In this document: piece after piece, positions 7,658-14,176 of the stretch
Numbering within the stretch: position 1 is the stretch's first letter
Layout of the letters: every line of letters starts with the position of its first letter
Virus record (IMG/VR): IMGVR_UViG_3300042865_000658
Span: 1 to 31,556 of that record
DNA length: 31,556 bases
Origin: a virus
Strand: one strand, 5' to 3'
Program-made: the position numbers and the translations under genes
Notes under the pieces: model-generated
Told to the model about the DNA's origin: nothing
The model's input: the letters and a program-made list of their open reading frames with translations, nothing else
Database searches by the model: none

Positions 7658-8511
7658 GCATTAAATTTAACTCAGCCGTCACAAAACTCAAGGGTGCGGC
7701 CCCTTGGACACTGGCCAACGTGGTTGTTGGTTCGCGGCCTGTTTACCTCTACGCCTACGGCATGGGGACTGGCGACAAGGTTTGCGTGCGCCGGATCGTG
7801 ACCGGTGGCGATGAAACGGGTTTCACGAGCACTGGTTGCGCAACAAACCAACCAGTTCCCGGCGCAGTGGTTGCACGTTCAGGTGTGAATTCCTGTGGCA
7901 ATCCGGTGTGCATGGACAAGTTCAGCGCCTCGATCCAGCTGCGCGAACCCGGCGATTACGAGCTTGTCGGAGAGGGGCCAGGCTTCGCGGCCGGGACTGT
8001 GATCATCGAGGAAATGACATGGACCGGCGAGCACAGCCCCACGGCCTGCCCTGAGCCAATTGACATTGCTTCGCTTCCTGACCTTGTTGTCTCTGAGTTG
8101 CCTAACCTAAAAATTGCAGAGTGGCCAGCACTGATTATCGAGTCGCTGCCTGAGCTGAAAATCGCCAACCACGTCGTTGATACGCAAGTCGTTTGCGGTG
8201 AACTCTGGTACATCTGGAGTGACGGCACAAAGACCACCGAAGCACTGCCAGAGTGCCCGCCGGAGTTTTGCGCGAGCATCCCGCTGAATGGCGGCGGCTT
8301 TGGCTACCACGAGTTTGATGTACGTGACCCAGCGGCCACAGTGATCATTGAGCCGTGCGTCGGGGACACGACCGTGGACAAGATTTACATTTACCCGTCT
8401 GCTGGGCCAGGCCACACTGCGCGTCAAGACGACTGTGACGGCGTGCTGATTGGGTACGGCGCGAACACCTCGGCTTGCGCCGTGACGCCCGCGCCCGCAC
8501 CAAGCTGTTAA
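7654..8511 (+). CDS. Virion-like protein with octapeptide repeats, paralogue of the previous gene
   Basis: This gene encodes 285 residues from the ATG in the ATGA overlap with the previous gene; a longer reading frame upstream lacks support. Residues 1-120 match the previous protein (PWTLA, YGMGTGDKVCVRRI, EPGDYELV). Residues 141-172 form four repeats of eight: LPDLVVSE, LPNLKIAE, WPALIIES, LPELKIAN. This looks like a short beta-solenoid or extended linker. The C-terminal 110 residues are a separate Cys-containing domain ending in a Pro/Ala tail (TPAPAPSC). This architecture (attachment domain, repeat linker, distal domain) fits a fibre or decoration protein, but no family is recognised. Its stop overlaps the stop of the convergent DUF4406 gene. 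Confidence 0.75.
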   Translation: MSIKFNSAVTKLKGAAPWTLANVVVGSRPVYLYAYGMGTGDKVCVRRIVTGGDETGFTSTGCATNQPVPGAVVARSGVNSCGNPVCMDKFSASIQLREPGDYELVGEGPGFAAGTVIIEEMTWTGEHSPTACPEPIDIASLPDLVVSELPNLKIAEWPALIIESLPELKIANHVVDTQVVCGELWYIWSDGTKTTEALPECPPEFCASIPLNGGGFGYHEFDVRDPAATVIIEPCVGDTTVDKIYIYPSAGPGHTARQDDCDGVLIGYGANTSACAVTPAPAPSC

Positions 8512-8846
8512 AACGGCACAAGCCAAAGATCAATGGCGGCCTCGATGGAGTAGGCCACCTCGATCCCCAGCTTTTTGGCGACATAGCGCTCAAGCTCTGC
8601 GCCCTCGGATGACTCCCAGCCTGGGAGCATCACGATTGCATCGCAGTCCACCAATGCCTTAAGGTCGGCTTTCAGAAACTTCTGCCACCGGGCGCGGCCG
8701 GTGAGCCCCGTTACATCAACCTTCAACTCGGCAGGGTTGACCACCGTGAAGCCCGCAGCGCGAAGCTTGGCCGATGCCTCGTTGAAGGCTGGAAAGTTTT
8801 CGTCTGGTAGGTTGCTCATTGGCCCGGAAAGATACAAGCGATTCAT
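8508..8846 (-). CDS. DUF4406 / nucleoside deoxyribosyltransferase-like protein
   Basis: This gene encodes 112 residues from ATG 8846, which overlaps the upstream gene's stop (ATGA). The N-terminus MNRLYLSGPMSNLPDENFPAF, followed by AAGFTVVNPAEL, then DAIVMLPGWESSEGAELE, is the signature of the DUF4406 family, which shares the fold of nucleoside 2-deoxyribosyltransferases. The Glu in SSEGAELE sits where the catalytic Glu of that superfamily lies. It could act on nucleotides or modified bases, but the substrate is unknown. It is the last gene of the minus-strand operon. Confidence 0.85.
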   Translation of the reverse strand: MNRLYLSGPMSNLPDENFPAFNEASAKLRAAGFTVVNPAELKVDVTGLTGRARWQKFLKADLKALVDCDAIVMLPGWESSEGAELERYVAKKLGIEVAYSIEAAIDLWLVPF

Positions 8847-9319
8847 GGCTGGCCTTTCTCTGTGATGCCGTGGGCGGCTTCGATGGCGGCATCGCAGTAT
8901 TCGCAACGCTCCTGCACAGGCTGCACAGGTGCTGGCTGTGCTGGTGGGGTGGCAGGCAAATAATAAGCAGCAAGCTCATCGTCACACAAGTCTACATGGT
9001 TCCTGTTTGCAAATCGAATCTTAAAGCGATCAGGCACAAGTCCCATATTTCGGTGTATCGACTCAATGATTGCGGGTGTTTTTCCGCCTTTTAGCACGAC
9101 AAGATCACCCTCTTTTGCTTGGTATACCCAAGCACAGTCCTGTGCAGTCAGCCCAACATCGTCGGACAACAGCACATTTCGGAGGGATTCGCGGAGGATT
9201 AGAGCTTTTAACTCGGTGATGTTGGCCTTGTACTCGACTGCTGGGTCGTCAATGGGTAGCCCACTAAGACCCAATTCAATCAGTTCGAGACTTTTTTTCA
9301 GGGTGTTTAATTCGATCAT
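8843..9319 (-). CDS. Unknown phage protein with exchangeable C-terminal linker
   Basis: This gene encodes 158 residues. The first 45 residues are helical and Leu-rich; the middle (about 60-120) holds short beta-like segments (GDLVVLKGG, RFKIRFANRNHVDL) that could form an SH3-like or binding fold. The tail has the TPPAQPAPVQPVQ linker, a CEYC pair and ends IEAAHGITEKGQP. The same linker and ending recur in other genes of both strand clusters, so the tail belongs to a shuffled module rather than to the fold itself. ATGA overlaps join it to both neighbours. No function is assigned. Confidence 0.7.
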   Translation of the reverse strand: MIELNTLKKSLELIELGLSGLPIDDPAVEYKANITELKALILRESLRNVLLSDDVGLTAQDCAWVYQAKEGDLVVLKGGKTPAIIESIHRNMGLVPDRFKIRFANRNHVDLCDDELAAYYLPATPPAQPAPVQPVQERCEYCDAAIEAAHGITEKGQP

Positions 9320-9630
9320 GGCGTGGTTCCTTTCTTTGGTGCTGGCTGTGCGGGTGGGGTGGTGTAGACGATTCGCACTGTGTGGCCGTGCGCCTTGTTG
9401 TATTCGTAACTTTGTTTTGCTTGGTCAATCCACTTGCCGTCCATCATTTGCATTTGATAGATCGGCTCCTGCACAGTAGGTGCTGGCTGTGCGAGGACTT
9501 CCGCGCAGCAGGCCACTTCCTCAGTCACATCAATGGTGTGCGCCACGGACTCGATGCGATGGCCGTGCAGTTGCGCTAACTTGGTCACGATGCGCTCCAG
9601 CTTTGCTTTTTCAATTGTGATGTGTGTCAT
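9316..9630 (-). CDS. Unknown small phage protein
   Basis: This gene encodes 104 residues and begins MTHITIEKAKLERIV. The N-terminal half is a predicted helical segment; a QPAPTVQEP linker near residue 50 leads to a small domain (YQMQMMDGKWIDQAKQSYEYNKAHGHTVRIVYT) of the kind often found at the end of phage accessory proteins, followed by TPPAQPAPKKGTTP. ATGA overlaps join it to both neighbours. The start sits in the gene-junction module shared with the 19314 gene. No function can be assigned. Confidence 0.7.
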   Translation of the reverse strand: MTHITIEKAKLERIVTKLAQLHGHRIESVAHTIDVTEEVACCAEVLAQPAPTVQEPIYQMQMMDGKWIDQAKQSYEYNKAHGHTVRIVYTTPPAQPAPKKGTTP

Positions 9631-9659
9631 GGCTGGCCTTTCGTGATGCCGTGGGCGGC
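9626..9659 (-). repeat. Gene-junction module, minus-strand copy
   Basis: This is identical in 34 bases to 19285-19318. Here it joins the 199-residue gene (ending AAHGITKGQP) to the 104-residue gene (starting MTHITIEK) on the minus strand. Confidence 0.85.
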
Positions 9660-10226
9660 TTCAATGGCGGGCGGCGTTGGCTTGATCATGGGCATGACGT
9701 AGGCAAAGTCGAAAGCCCAGCCGTCACCGTCCTCGGTGATAAACCGATCTGGGTTTCTGCCTTGTTGCCACTCGTAGATGCCGGTACACACGCTGCCGTC
9801 CTTCGATGCGATCCACATGGGCTCGTAAAGCCACGGGTGCTGATTGTTCAGCAGTTCCTGCGTGACAGGTTCCCAGCGTGGGCGAGTGCAATCCATGCAG
9901 TGGTCCTGCGGGTCTTCGTCATTGCCGCCACAGTGCTCACAAAAGACAGGTGCTGGCTGTGCCGCCATGCGAAAGACTTCAAGCACTTTGTCAAGCCCCA
10001 AATTTGCCTCCTGCGCCAAGGCAAGTAACTGCTTTGGTGAGATGTGTTCGGGCTGCACAGGTGCTGCAAGAGCTTCTTTGATGAATTCATCACGACCCAA
10101 AATCCACGCCCGGTTGGACTCAGGCTCAGTGACTCCATACTCGGCGTTGTTGCCTTCACTACTTGCACGAAATCCTGCAAGGTATGCGGCCTCCAATGCC
10201 TGCTTCAATGATTCGTCTTTGCTCAT
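9627..10226 (-). CDS. Unknown phage protein with Cys-pair segment
   Basis: This gene encodes 199 residues. The N-terminus (about 1-60) resembles small phage proteins with SLKQALEAAYLAGFRASSEGNNAEYG; AAPVQPEH and AAQPAPV linkers follow. A Cys-pair segment, CEHCGGNDEDPQDHCMDC (about residues 95-112), could bind zinc. The rest contains aromatic-rich sequence (WLYEPMWIASKDG), and the tail is PAIEAAHGITKGQP. It appears to be a mosaic of short modules joined by Pro/Ala linkers. It starts one base before the stop of the preceding gene's region (10228) and overlaps its downstream neighbour by ATGA. Function unknown. Confidence 0.7.
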   Translation of the reverse strand: MSKDESLKQALEAAYLAGFRASSEGNNAEYGVTEPESNRAWILGRDEFIKEALAAPVQPEHISPKQLLALAQEANLGLDKVLEVFRMAAQPAPVFCEHCGGNDEDPQDHCMDCTRPRWEPVTQELLNNQHPWLYEPMWIASKDGSVCTGIYEWQQGRNPDRFITEDGDGWAFDFAYVMPMIKPTPPAIEAAHGITKGQP

Positions 10227-10227
10227 G

Positions 10228-10419
10228 TCAAGCCCCAGTCTTTTGTTGTTCGGTTGATGATTTCAGCCGTGATCGCACAGCCTCTGTAATGCCCTTGAAT
10301 GCCCCGCTTGGGTCGTCCTCCAGGTCTTTCGCCCACTGCCTGCAAAACGGGAGCCAGCCGGGCTTTTTGCTCAGTTGGGCAATGTGGTCGGCTAGGGCGA
10401 TGAAATAAGGTTGTTCCAT
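10228..10419 (-). CDS. Unknown small phage protein (63 aa)
   Basis: This gene encodes 63 residues (MEQPYFIALADHIAQL...). The residue pattern is that of an amphipathic helical protein: charged and aromatic with a WLPFCRQWAKDLEDDPSGAF segment. The overlapping frame 10223-10426 gives an unlikely Arg/Pro-rich product and was not chosen. The start lies 3 bases after the stop of the 54-residue winged-helix gene, in the same operon. No family is recognised. Confidence 0.65.
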   Translation of the reverse strand: MEQPYFIALADHIAQLSKKPGWLPFCRQWAKDLEDDPSGAFKGITEAVRSRLKSSTEQQKTGA

Positions 10420-10422
10420 GGG

Positions 10423-10587
10423 TCATTTTGTCCAGTACCCTGATTCAGACCAAATGCGGCCATCACCGGACAAATCCGAGACCGTCTTTCGGGCGCGGCG
10501 TGCTGGCCAGCCGGTGATCATGATGATTTCGCTCATGGTCAGTGGGCCGTGGTCCAAAAGTTTCAGCAGTGCATATGTGCGGGTCAT
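10423..10587 (-). CDS. Small winged-helix-like DNA-binding protein (54 aa)
   Basis: This short gene starts at ATG 10587, overlapping the stop of the upstream gene by ATGA, and ends with TGA at 10423. The protein (MTRTYALLKLLDHGPLTMSE...) has the helix / helix-turn-helix / small wing layout: TYALLKLLDHG, MSEIIMITGWPARRARKTVSDLSG, then GRIWSESGYW. This resembles the N-terminal half of MarR/LysR-like winged helices trimmed to one domain. It may regulate the operon or act at the replication origin (inference). Confidence 0.6.
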   Translation of the reverse strand: MTRTYALLKLLDHGPLTMSEIIMITGWPARRARKTVSDLSGDGRIWSESGYWTK

Positions 10588-11036
10588 GCTGCAATCCCCA
10601 GTGCTTCACGGGCAAACCGCAAACAATCCGGCCTGACGTTTTCACCGCCGCCATGCCGCGCAACGATTCTCCGCGCCCATTCTTTGCCGTCCAGTGTTTT
10701 TATGGACATAACCTGCTGTTTGATCTGTCCAAGTTTTGACAGCTCCCGGCGCATCCGTTCGGGGTCTGCTTTGGGTTCTGGCAAGCGTGGCAATTCAGGG
10801 GCGGGCGCACGGCGGGCCAGATTGCGGAATTCGATCACGTTGGGGCATCGCTCAGGCAAGTTTTCAAGCGCCCATGCAAGCGAATCAAGATCACCGTCAA
10901 ATCCCGCCAGCTCATGCGCCCAAGCTGTTTTGGCATCGGGTATCGGCACGGTCCCCAAACTGCGGTCCCACGCAGCCCCATAGGTTGCATTCAGTCGCTC
11001 AAAAAGGCGATCAACGGCTTTCGTCGGTAGTGTCAT
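10584..11036 (-). CDS. Probable replication accessory protein (helicase-loader-like)
   Basis: This gene encodes 150 residues from ATG 11036 (MTLPTKAVDRLFERL); 26 bases overlap the end of the DUF1376 gene, so the two are coupled. The pattern LFERL-YGAAWDRSLGTVPIPDAKTAW-HEL and the ENLPERCPNVIEFRNLARRAPAPELPRLPEPKADPERMRREL segment is familiar from phage proteins that sit directly after a DUF1376 or replication-O-like gene, in the position of lambda P or DnaT-like loaders. The role is therefore inferred from context. No ATPase motif is present. Confidence 0.6.
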   Translation of the reverse strand: MTLPTKAVDRLFERLNATYGAAWDRSLGTVPIPDAKTAWAHELAGFDGDLDSLAWALENLPERCPNVIEFRNLARRAPAPELPRLPEPKADPERMRRELSKLGQIKQQVMSIKTLDGKEWARRIVARHGGGENVRPDCLRFAREALGIAA

Positions 11037-11820
11037 GGTCAATCCCCAAAGTAAAAGTTTCAGCCTCAATCCAAGTTTGGTTTTCAGGCCATTTACGGCC
11101 CGTCATTTCTTCCCATCGTTTGCGGCCCGCTGCTGCATCACGTTCGGCAAAGGTCATTGATTGGGGTTGTTTGTTGGCATCTTGTTTTAGCGCAAACAAA
11201 CCCTGCCACCCGTTGGCAATTGATTGTTCAACCACCTCCATTTGACTGGGGCCGTGTTTGACAAGCGCTTGCATAGCACTTGGCCACGATACAGGCTTGA
11301 GCGCCTTGCCTGCTTTGCCTCGATACTCAACCCATCGTGCCCAAGCATGTTCGTCAAGACCTTCGGGAAAAGAAATAACGGCGCTTGCGCCTGTCTTCTC
11401 TTTCTTGGTTCTTGGTTCTTGGTTTATGGTTAGTGGTTCTTGGTTAGGTGGCGCTTCGTTCACGCTCCTTTCACGCTTCGTCAACGTTGCGCGGCGTTTT
11501 GCCTCACGCTCTGCTGCTATTCGTTTGTTTGTTTCGGATGTGGCGTGATATGCGGCCACGTCTTCGTTGATTCTGTTTTGAATGTATCGCCCGTCTTGCA
11601 GCGTGAAAAACTTGCCCAAAACGAACTCAACCGCCTCGACTTCTGCGGACGATGACGCCCATGTCCAATCAATGGCGTCTTCAATGGTGGGGAACTGTTC
11701 ACGGTCGTAGCACGCATCTATAAGTAGCGTGTACGCACCGTGCTGAAGCATGGACAGTCGCCCTGCCTTCTTGGCGTAATCGCCTATGTTGCGCTTGTAA
11801 TAGTGCATCAAATTACCCAT
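11011..11820 (-). CDS. DUF1376 (YdaU-like) replication protein
   Basis: This gene encodes 269 residues from ATG 11820. Residues about 5-90 (MHYYKRNIGDYAKKAGRLSM, HGAYTLLIDACYDREQFPT, FVLGKFFTLQDGRYIQNRI) are the DUF1376 domain, found in phage and prophage genes at the position of a replication initiator. A basic, low-complexity linker (about 110-165, NQEPLTINQEPRTKKEKTG) leads to a C-terminal helical domain (HAWARWVEYRGKAGKALKPVSWPSAMQAL-KHGPSQMEVVEQSIANGWQGLF) also typical of these proteins. The only ribosome-binding site, AAGGG 7 bases before the ATG, lies in the stem of a leader hairpin. A second ATG (11808) has no ribosome-binding site. Confidence 0.85.
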   Translation of the reverse strand: MGNLMHYYKRNIGDYAKKAGRLSMLQHGAYTLLIDACYDREQFPTIEDAIDWTWASSSAEVEAVEFVLGKFFTLQDGRYIQNRINEDVAAYHATSETNKRIAAEREAKRRATLTKRERSVNEAPPNQEPLTINQEPRTKKEKTGASAVISFPEGLDEHAWARWVEYRGKAGKALKPVSWPSAMQALVKHGPSQMEVVEQSIANGWQGLFALKQDANKQPQSMTFAERDAAAGRKRWEEMTGRKWPENQTWIEAETFTLGIDHDTTDESR

Positions 11821-11926
11821 AAAAAAACCCTTGAAAGCTGGTGGGACTAGCACCAGACCTTCAAGGGTCAGCCTGTGACGGCTTAGATGTATTTGTGCCT
11901 AGTCCGCACAACATCTAAACCGTCTG
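11821..11926 (-). ncRNA. Structured leader RNA with two kissing hairpins
   Basis: Two long hairpins fill the gap between the repressor and DUF1376 genes. Hairpin A has stem 11877-11890 with 11911-11924 (14 pairs, one a G-U in the minus-strand RNA), an inner 5-pair stem and a 7-base loop at 11899-11905. Hairpin B has stem 11827-11835 with 11860-11868 (9 pairs), an inner CTGGTG/CACCAG stem and a 7-base loop at 11844-11850. The loops, GGACTAG and CTAGTCC on the plus strand, are exact reverse complements. In minus-strand RNA, hairpin B is followed by seven U residues (terminator-like) and its 3' arm contains the AAGGG ribosome-binding site of the DUF1376 gene. A TATAAT at 11933-11938 (minus strand) could start a short RNA here, though without a good -35. 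It may be a riboregulator, an attenuator or a put-like antiterminator RNA. Confidence 0.7.
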
Positions 11927-11944
11927 CAAAAAATTATACATCCA

Positions 11945-12127
11945 TCAAGGGATGATGCGAGTTTTTTTCGGCCACAGCGCAGCCTCAATTTTTGCCAGCG
12001 TCCGAACGCTCGGAAAACAGCCCGCACGGATCATGTGTAAAGTCCGCCGACTCACGCCGGTCATCAAAGACAAGCGAGTCAGGTTCGGGTGATTCTTCAC
12101 CCTGTCAATGATTTTGGTCGTGTTCAT
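11945..12127 (-). CDS. Cro/CI-like helix-turn-helix repressor (60 aa)
   Basis: This gene encodes 60 residues from ATG 12127. It is a small helix-turn-helix protein: LTRLSLMTGVSRRTLHMIRAG is the helix-turn-helix, followed by SVRTLAKIEAAL. It is the first gene of the minus-strand operon and faces the early plus-strand genes, the layout of a phage switch. Its promoter has TATAAT at 12135-12140 (minus strand) with the ATG 7 bases on, suggesting leaderless translation like the lambda cI transcript from PRM. GTACAAAATTGCAC (12144-12157) in the spacer is a likely operator. It probably represses the three plus-strand promoters that share this site (inference). Confidence 0.75.
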   Translation of the reverse strand: MNTTKIIDRVKNHPNLTRLSLMTGVSRRTLHMIRAGCFPSVRTLAKIEAALWPKKTRIIP

Positions 12128-12134
12128 GCCGTGG

Positions 12135-12226
12135 ATTATAAGCGTACAAAATTGCACACAAATCATAGGGTTTCCCCTAGTAAAAAAACCTTGGAGCGTG
12201 CAAAAAATTGCACTACAATCTACCCA
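12135..12226. promoter_or_regulatory. Divergent repressor/early promoter region with operators
   Basis: Minus strand: TATAAT at 12135-12140 reads toward the repressor gene. Plus strand: -35 TTGGAG (12191-12196), spacer of 17 bases, -10 TACAAT (12214-12219). The palindrome GTGCAAAAAATTGCAC (12198-12213) fills the plus spacer, and GTACAAAATTGCAC (12144-12157) fills the minus spacer. Between them is TAGGG-tttc-CCCTA (12166-12179), a second palindrome. The same pair of palindromes recurs at 23470-23523 and, with changes, at 15970-16014. A repressor bound in the spacer would block RNA polymerase. Confidence 0.75.
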
Positions 12227-12270
12227 TGCCAAGCAATAACGCAAGGCGCAAAAAACCCAACGGAGAGAAC

Positions 12271-12489
12271 ATGATCATCACCCTTACGCCCGCACAACTG
12301 ACCAAGGCTCAAATGGGCCAAGAGGTAACGCTAAACACGGGGGAAACCCTGTGCGCTGTCCCCTTGCGGGACGGGTGGAAATATTTTGTCTGTTGGGCCG
12401 GGCAAACCGGTCTTATCCGGTACGCCGGGCGCGGGCTTGATGCGGCCCTGTGGGCTTTGAATGCCTCCGAAGAGGAGTATGCAGCATGA
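12271..12489 (+). CDS. Small early protein, unknown function
   Basis: This gene encodes 72 residues from ATG 12271, with GGAG 5 bases upstream. An in-frame ATG at 12226 lies 6 bases after the early -10 box and could give a leaderless form with 15 extra residues (MPSNNARRKKPNGEN). The protein (MIITLTPAQLTKAQMGQEVT...) has a short helix and alternating beta pattern (TLCAVPLRDGWKYFVCWAG, IRYAGRGLDAALWALNA). It is the first gene of the operon that carries the Bet recombinase, and overlaps the next gene by ATGA. No family is recognised. Confidence 0.7.
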   Translation: MIITLTPAQLTKAQMGQEVTLNTGETLCAVPLRDGWKYFVCWAGQTGLIRYAGRGLDAALWALNASEEEYAA

Positions 12490-12824
12490 ACGGCAACCTC
12501 ATGACAGAGGAATTTGTCGCCACCATTTTCGGCATGCCGCCCCAAGACGAACGGCAGGCCATCAAAAGCATCATGGACAGGCTTGGTTTTCCGTCCATCT
12601 ACAAACCAGCCGAACCCGAGCCGGTCATTGTGCAAGTGCCTGCAACGGTGGAGCAGATGCACGACACCGGCAACTCGATCATGTACGGCCAAGCCATCCC
12701 CACCGCCGTTGACTTGGCCAACACCATCGCCTACGCCCAGGGCGTGCCACAAGAAACCGCTATCAAGTGGCTTGCCCACCGCGCCGACACATTCAAAACC
12801 CTTCACGCAGAAAGTACGAAATGA
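12486..12824 (+). CDS. Small early protein, unknown function
   Basis: This gene encodes 112 residues from the ATG in the ATGA overlap with the preceding gene. It contains helical segments (MTEEFVATIFGMPPQDERQAIKSIMDRLGF; AVDLANTIAYAQGVPQETAIKWLAHRADTFKTLHA) joined by a Pro/Glu/Val-rich linker (PAEPEPVIVQVPATVEQM). It overlaps the start of the Bet gene by ATGA, so it is probably translated with it. It may be a recombination accessory protein (context only). Confidence 0.65.
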   Translation: MNGNLMTEEFVATIFGMPPQDERQAIKSIMDRLGFPSIYKPAEPEPVIVQVPATVEQMHDTGNSIMYGQAIPTAVDLANTIAYAQGVPQETAIKWLAHRADTFKTLHAESTK

Positions 12825-13813
12825 ACGCCATCGTAAAATCCGAACAAACAGCCCTTCAGTTAAGCGAAGGCGAATTGATTGATGTGCTGGCGACAAGCCT
12901 TTACCCCGGGGTTAGCGTCAACAGCATCAAGATGGTTTTGGGCTACTGCAAAGCCACCGGACTTGACCCCTTGCAAAAGCCCGTTCACCCGGTCCCCATG
13001 TGGGATGCGAAATCGGGAATGATGCGCGATGTTGTTATGCCCGGCATTGGTCTGTACCGCATTCAGGCCTCACGAAGCGGCCAGCACATCGGAACATCTG
13101 AGCCTGAGTTTGGGCCAGATGTGACCGAGAAAATTGGGGGCTTTGAAATCACTTACCCGAAATGGTGCAAGGTGGTTGTGAGCCGCCGCCTGCACACTGG
13201 CGAAGTGGCGGAATACGCCGCCATGGAATTCTGGAAAGAAAACTATGCCACCAGAGGCGGAAAAGAAAAAAGCATTGCGCCAAATGCTATGTGGTCAAAG
13301 CGCCCTTACGGTCAAATTGCAAAGTGCGCTGAGTCGCAGGCCCTAAGACGAGCCTTTCCCGAGTGCGACAGAGGGCCGACAGCCGAAGAAATGGAGGGCA
13401 AGGCATTCAATGATTCACTGGAGGGGGCAAAAGTCGCGCTGAAGCATGCTTCAAGCCCCGCCCTGATCGCCGCCGCCGAAGCCGCCGCATCCAAGGGCAT
13501 GGCCGGGTATCAGGAATTCTGGAAGACGGCAAGCAAAATAGACCGCAATCTGCTGGCCGGTGAACATGAACGCCTGAAGGCCACGGCCTCAGAGGTGGAC
13601 AAGACTCGCACGGTGGAGCAACCCGCAAAGCAGGCAGGCAACCCAGCCGCGCCCGTTGTGAACTACGAAGACCTCAAGGCCACGATCGAGCACGCCCAAA
13701 CGCTCGACGCCCTAATGGTGTCTGCCGACTGGATCGGGGAAATTGCAGATCCCGCCCAGCGCGAGGAATTGACCCAGCGCTATCTGGAACTGGCCGCGAA
13801 ATTCGGCGGGTAA
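12821..13813 (+). CDS. bet: Bet/RecT family single-strand annealing recombinase
   Basis: This gene encodes 330 residues from ATG 12821, the ATGA overlap with the previous gene. The sequence from SEGELIDVLATSLYPGVSVNSIKMVLGYCKATGLDPLQKPVHPVPM through VMPGIGLYRIQASRSGQHIGTSEPEFGPD, the Trp-rich YPKWCKVVVSRRL segment and the QIAKCAESQALRRAFPE block are hallmarks of the phage recombination protein Bet family (RecT superfamily). These proteins coat single-stranded DNA and anneal complementary strands, acting with a 5'-3' exonuclease; here the YqaJ-like gene downstream is the likely partner. The C-terminal 90 residues are a variable, basic/acidic tail. Host-independent recombination probably aids replication, concatemer formation and gene shuffling. 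Confidence 0.92.
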   Translation: MNAIVKSEQTALQLSEGELIDVLATSLYPGVSVNSIKMVLGYCKATGLDPLQKPVHPVPMWDAKSGMMRDVVMPGIGLYRIQASRSGQHIGTSEPEFGPDVTEKIGGFEITYPKWCKVVVSRRLHTGEVAEYAAMEFWKENYATRGGKEKSIAPNAMWSKRPYGQIAKCAESQALRRAFPECDRGPTAEEMEGKAFNDSLEGAKVALKHASSPALIAAAEAAASKGMAGYQEFWKTASKIDRNLLAGEHERLKATASEVDKTRTVEQPAKQAGNPAAPVVNYEDLKATIEHAQTLDALMVSADWIGEIADPAQREELTQRYLELAAKFGG

Positions 13814-13842
13814 TCAAAACCCGATTGAGAAACAAATTTGCC

Positions 13843-14156
13843 TGGGCGGGGCGGGGCTGGGCGCGGCGTGGCGCGGCTGGGCCGGGCGCGGCGAGGCGAG
13901 GCGAGGCAAGGAGCTGGAGAAACCAGCCGGTGAACCATTTGCAAAAGTGGTTCATTCGGGTGGAAACACCAACGCGGCTGGGCGGGGCGGGGCTGGGCGC
14001 GGCGTGGCACGGCTGGGCTGGGCGCGGCGAGGCGAGGCGAGGCGAGGCGAGGCAAGGAGCTGGAGAAACCAGCCGGTGAACCATTTGCAAAAGTGGTTCA
14101 TTCGGGTGGAAACACCAACGCGGCTTGGCGAGGCTGGGCACGGCGCGGCAAGGCAA
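13843..14156 (+). repeat. GGCNN pentamer arrays alternating with a triple-hairpin unit
   Basis: The non-coding stretch 13814-14176 holds this block. It has three arrays of a 5-base unit, NGGCN: about 13 units at 13844-13910, about 15 at 13979-14056 and about 7 at 14122-14154. Between them stand two identical spacers (13909-13974 and 14055-14120) with three hairpins each: GCTGG/CCAGC with an AGAAA loop, TGAACCA/TGGTTCA, and GGTG-GAAA-CACC. Array two has two more AGGCG units than array one, a typical slippage change. The starts of arrays one and two contain GGGCGGGGCGGGGCTGGG, which fits a G-quadruplex pattern. The plus strand is strongly G-rich. It could be a replication origin, recombination hotspot or structured RNA. 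Confidence 0.85.
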
Positions 14157-14176
14157 CTTTTAACTTCAAGGAAATC

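Noticed and set aside
10223-10426. 67-residue minus-strand frame overlapping the 63-residue gene
   Set aside because: The alternative frame 10228-10419 has a more protein-like composition and fits the operon spacing.
11821-11926. Self-cleaving ribozyme (hammerhead or similar)
   Set aside because: The conserved cores such as CUGAUGA and GAAA in the right arrangement are absent; the structure is two hairpins with pairing loops.
12309-12896. 195-residue minus-strand frame under the early genes
   Set aside because: It is antisense to three tightly coupled plus-strand genes ending in bet and has no family features.
13843-14156. Possible CRISPR array
   Set aside because: The repeated parts are two identical hairpin units and 5-base arrays, not short repeats with varied spacers, and no cas genes are nearby.
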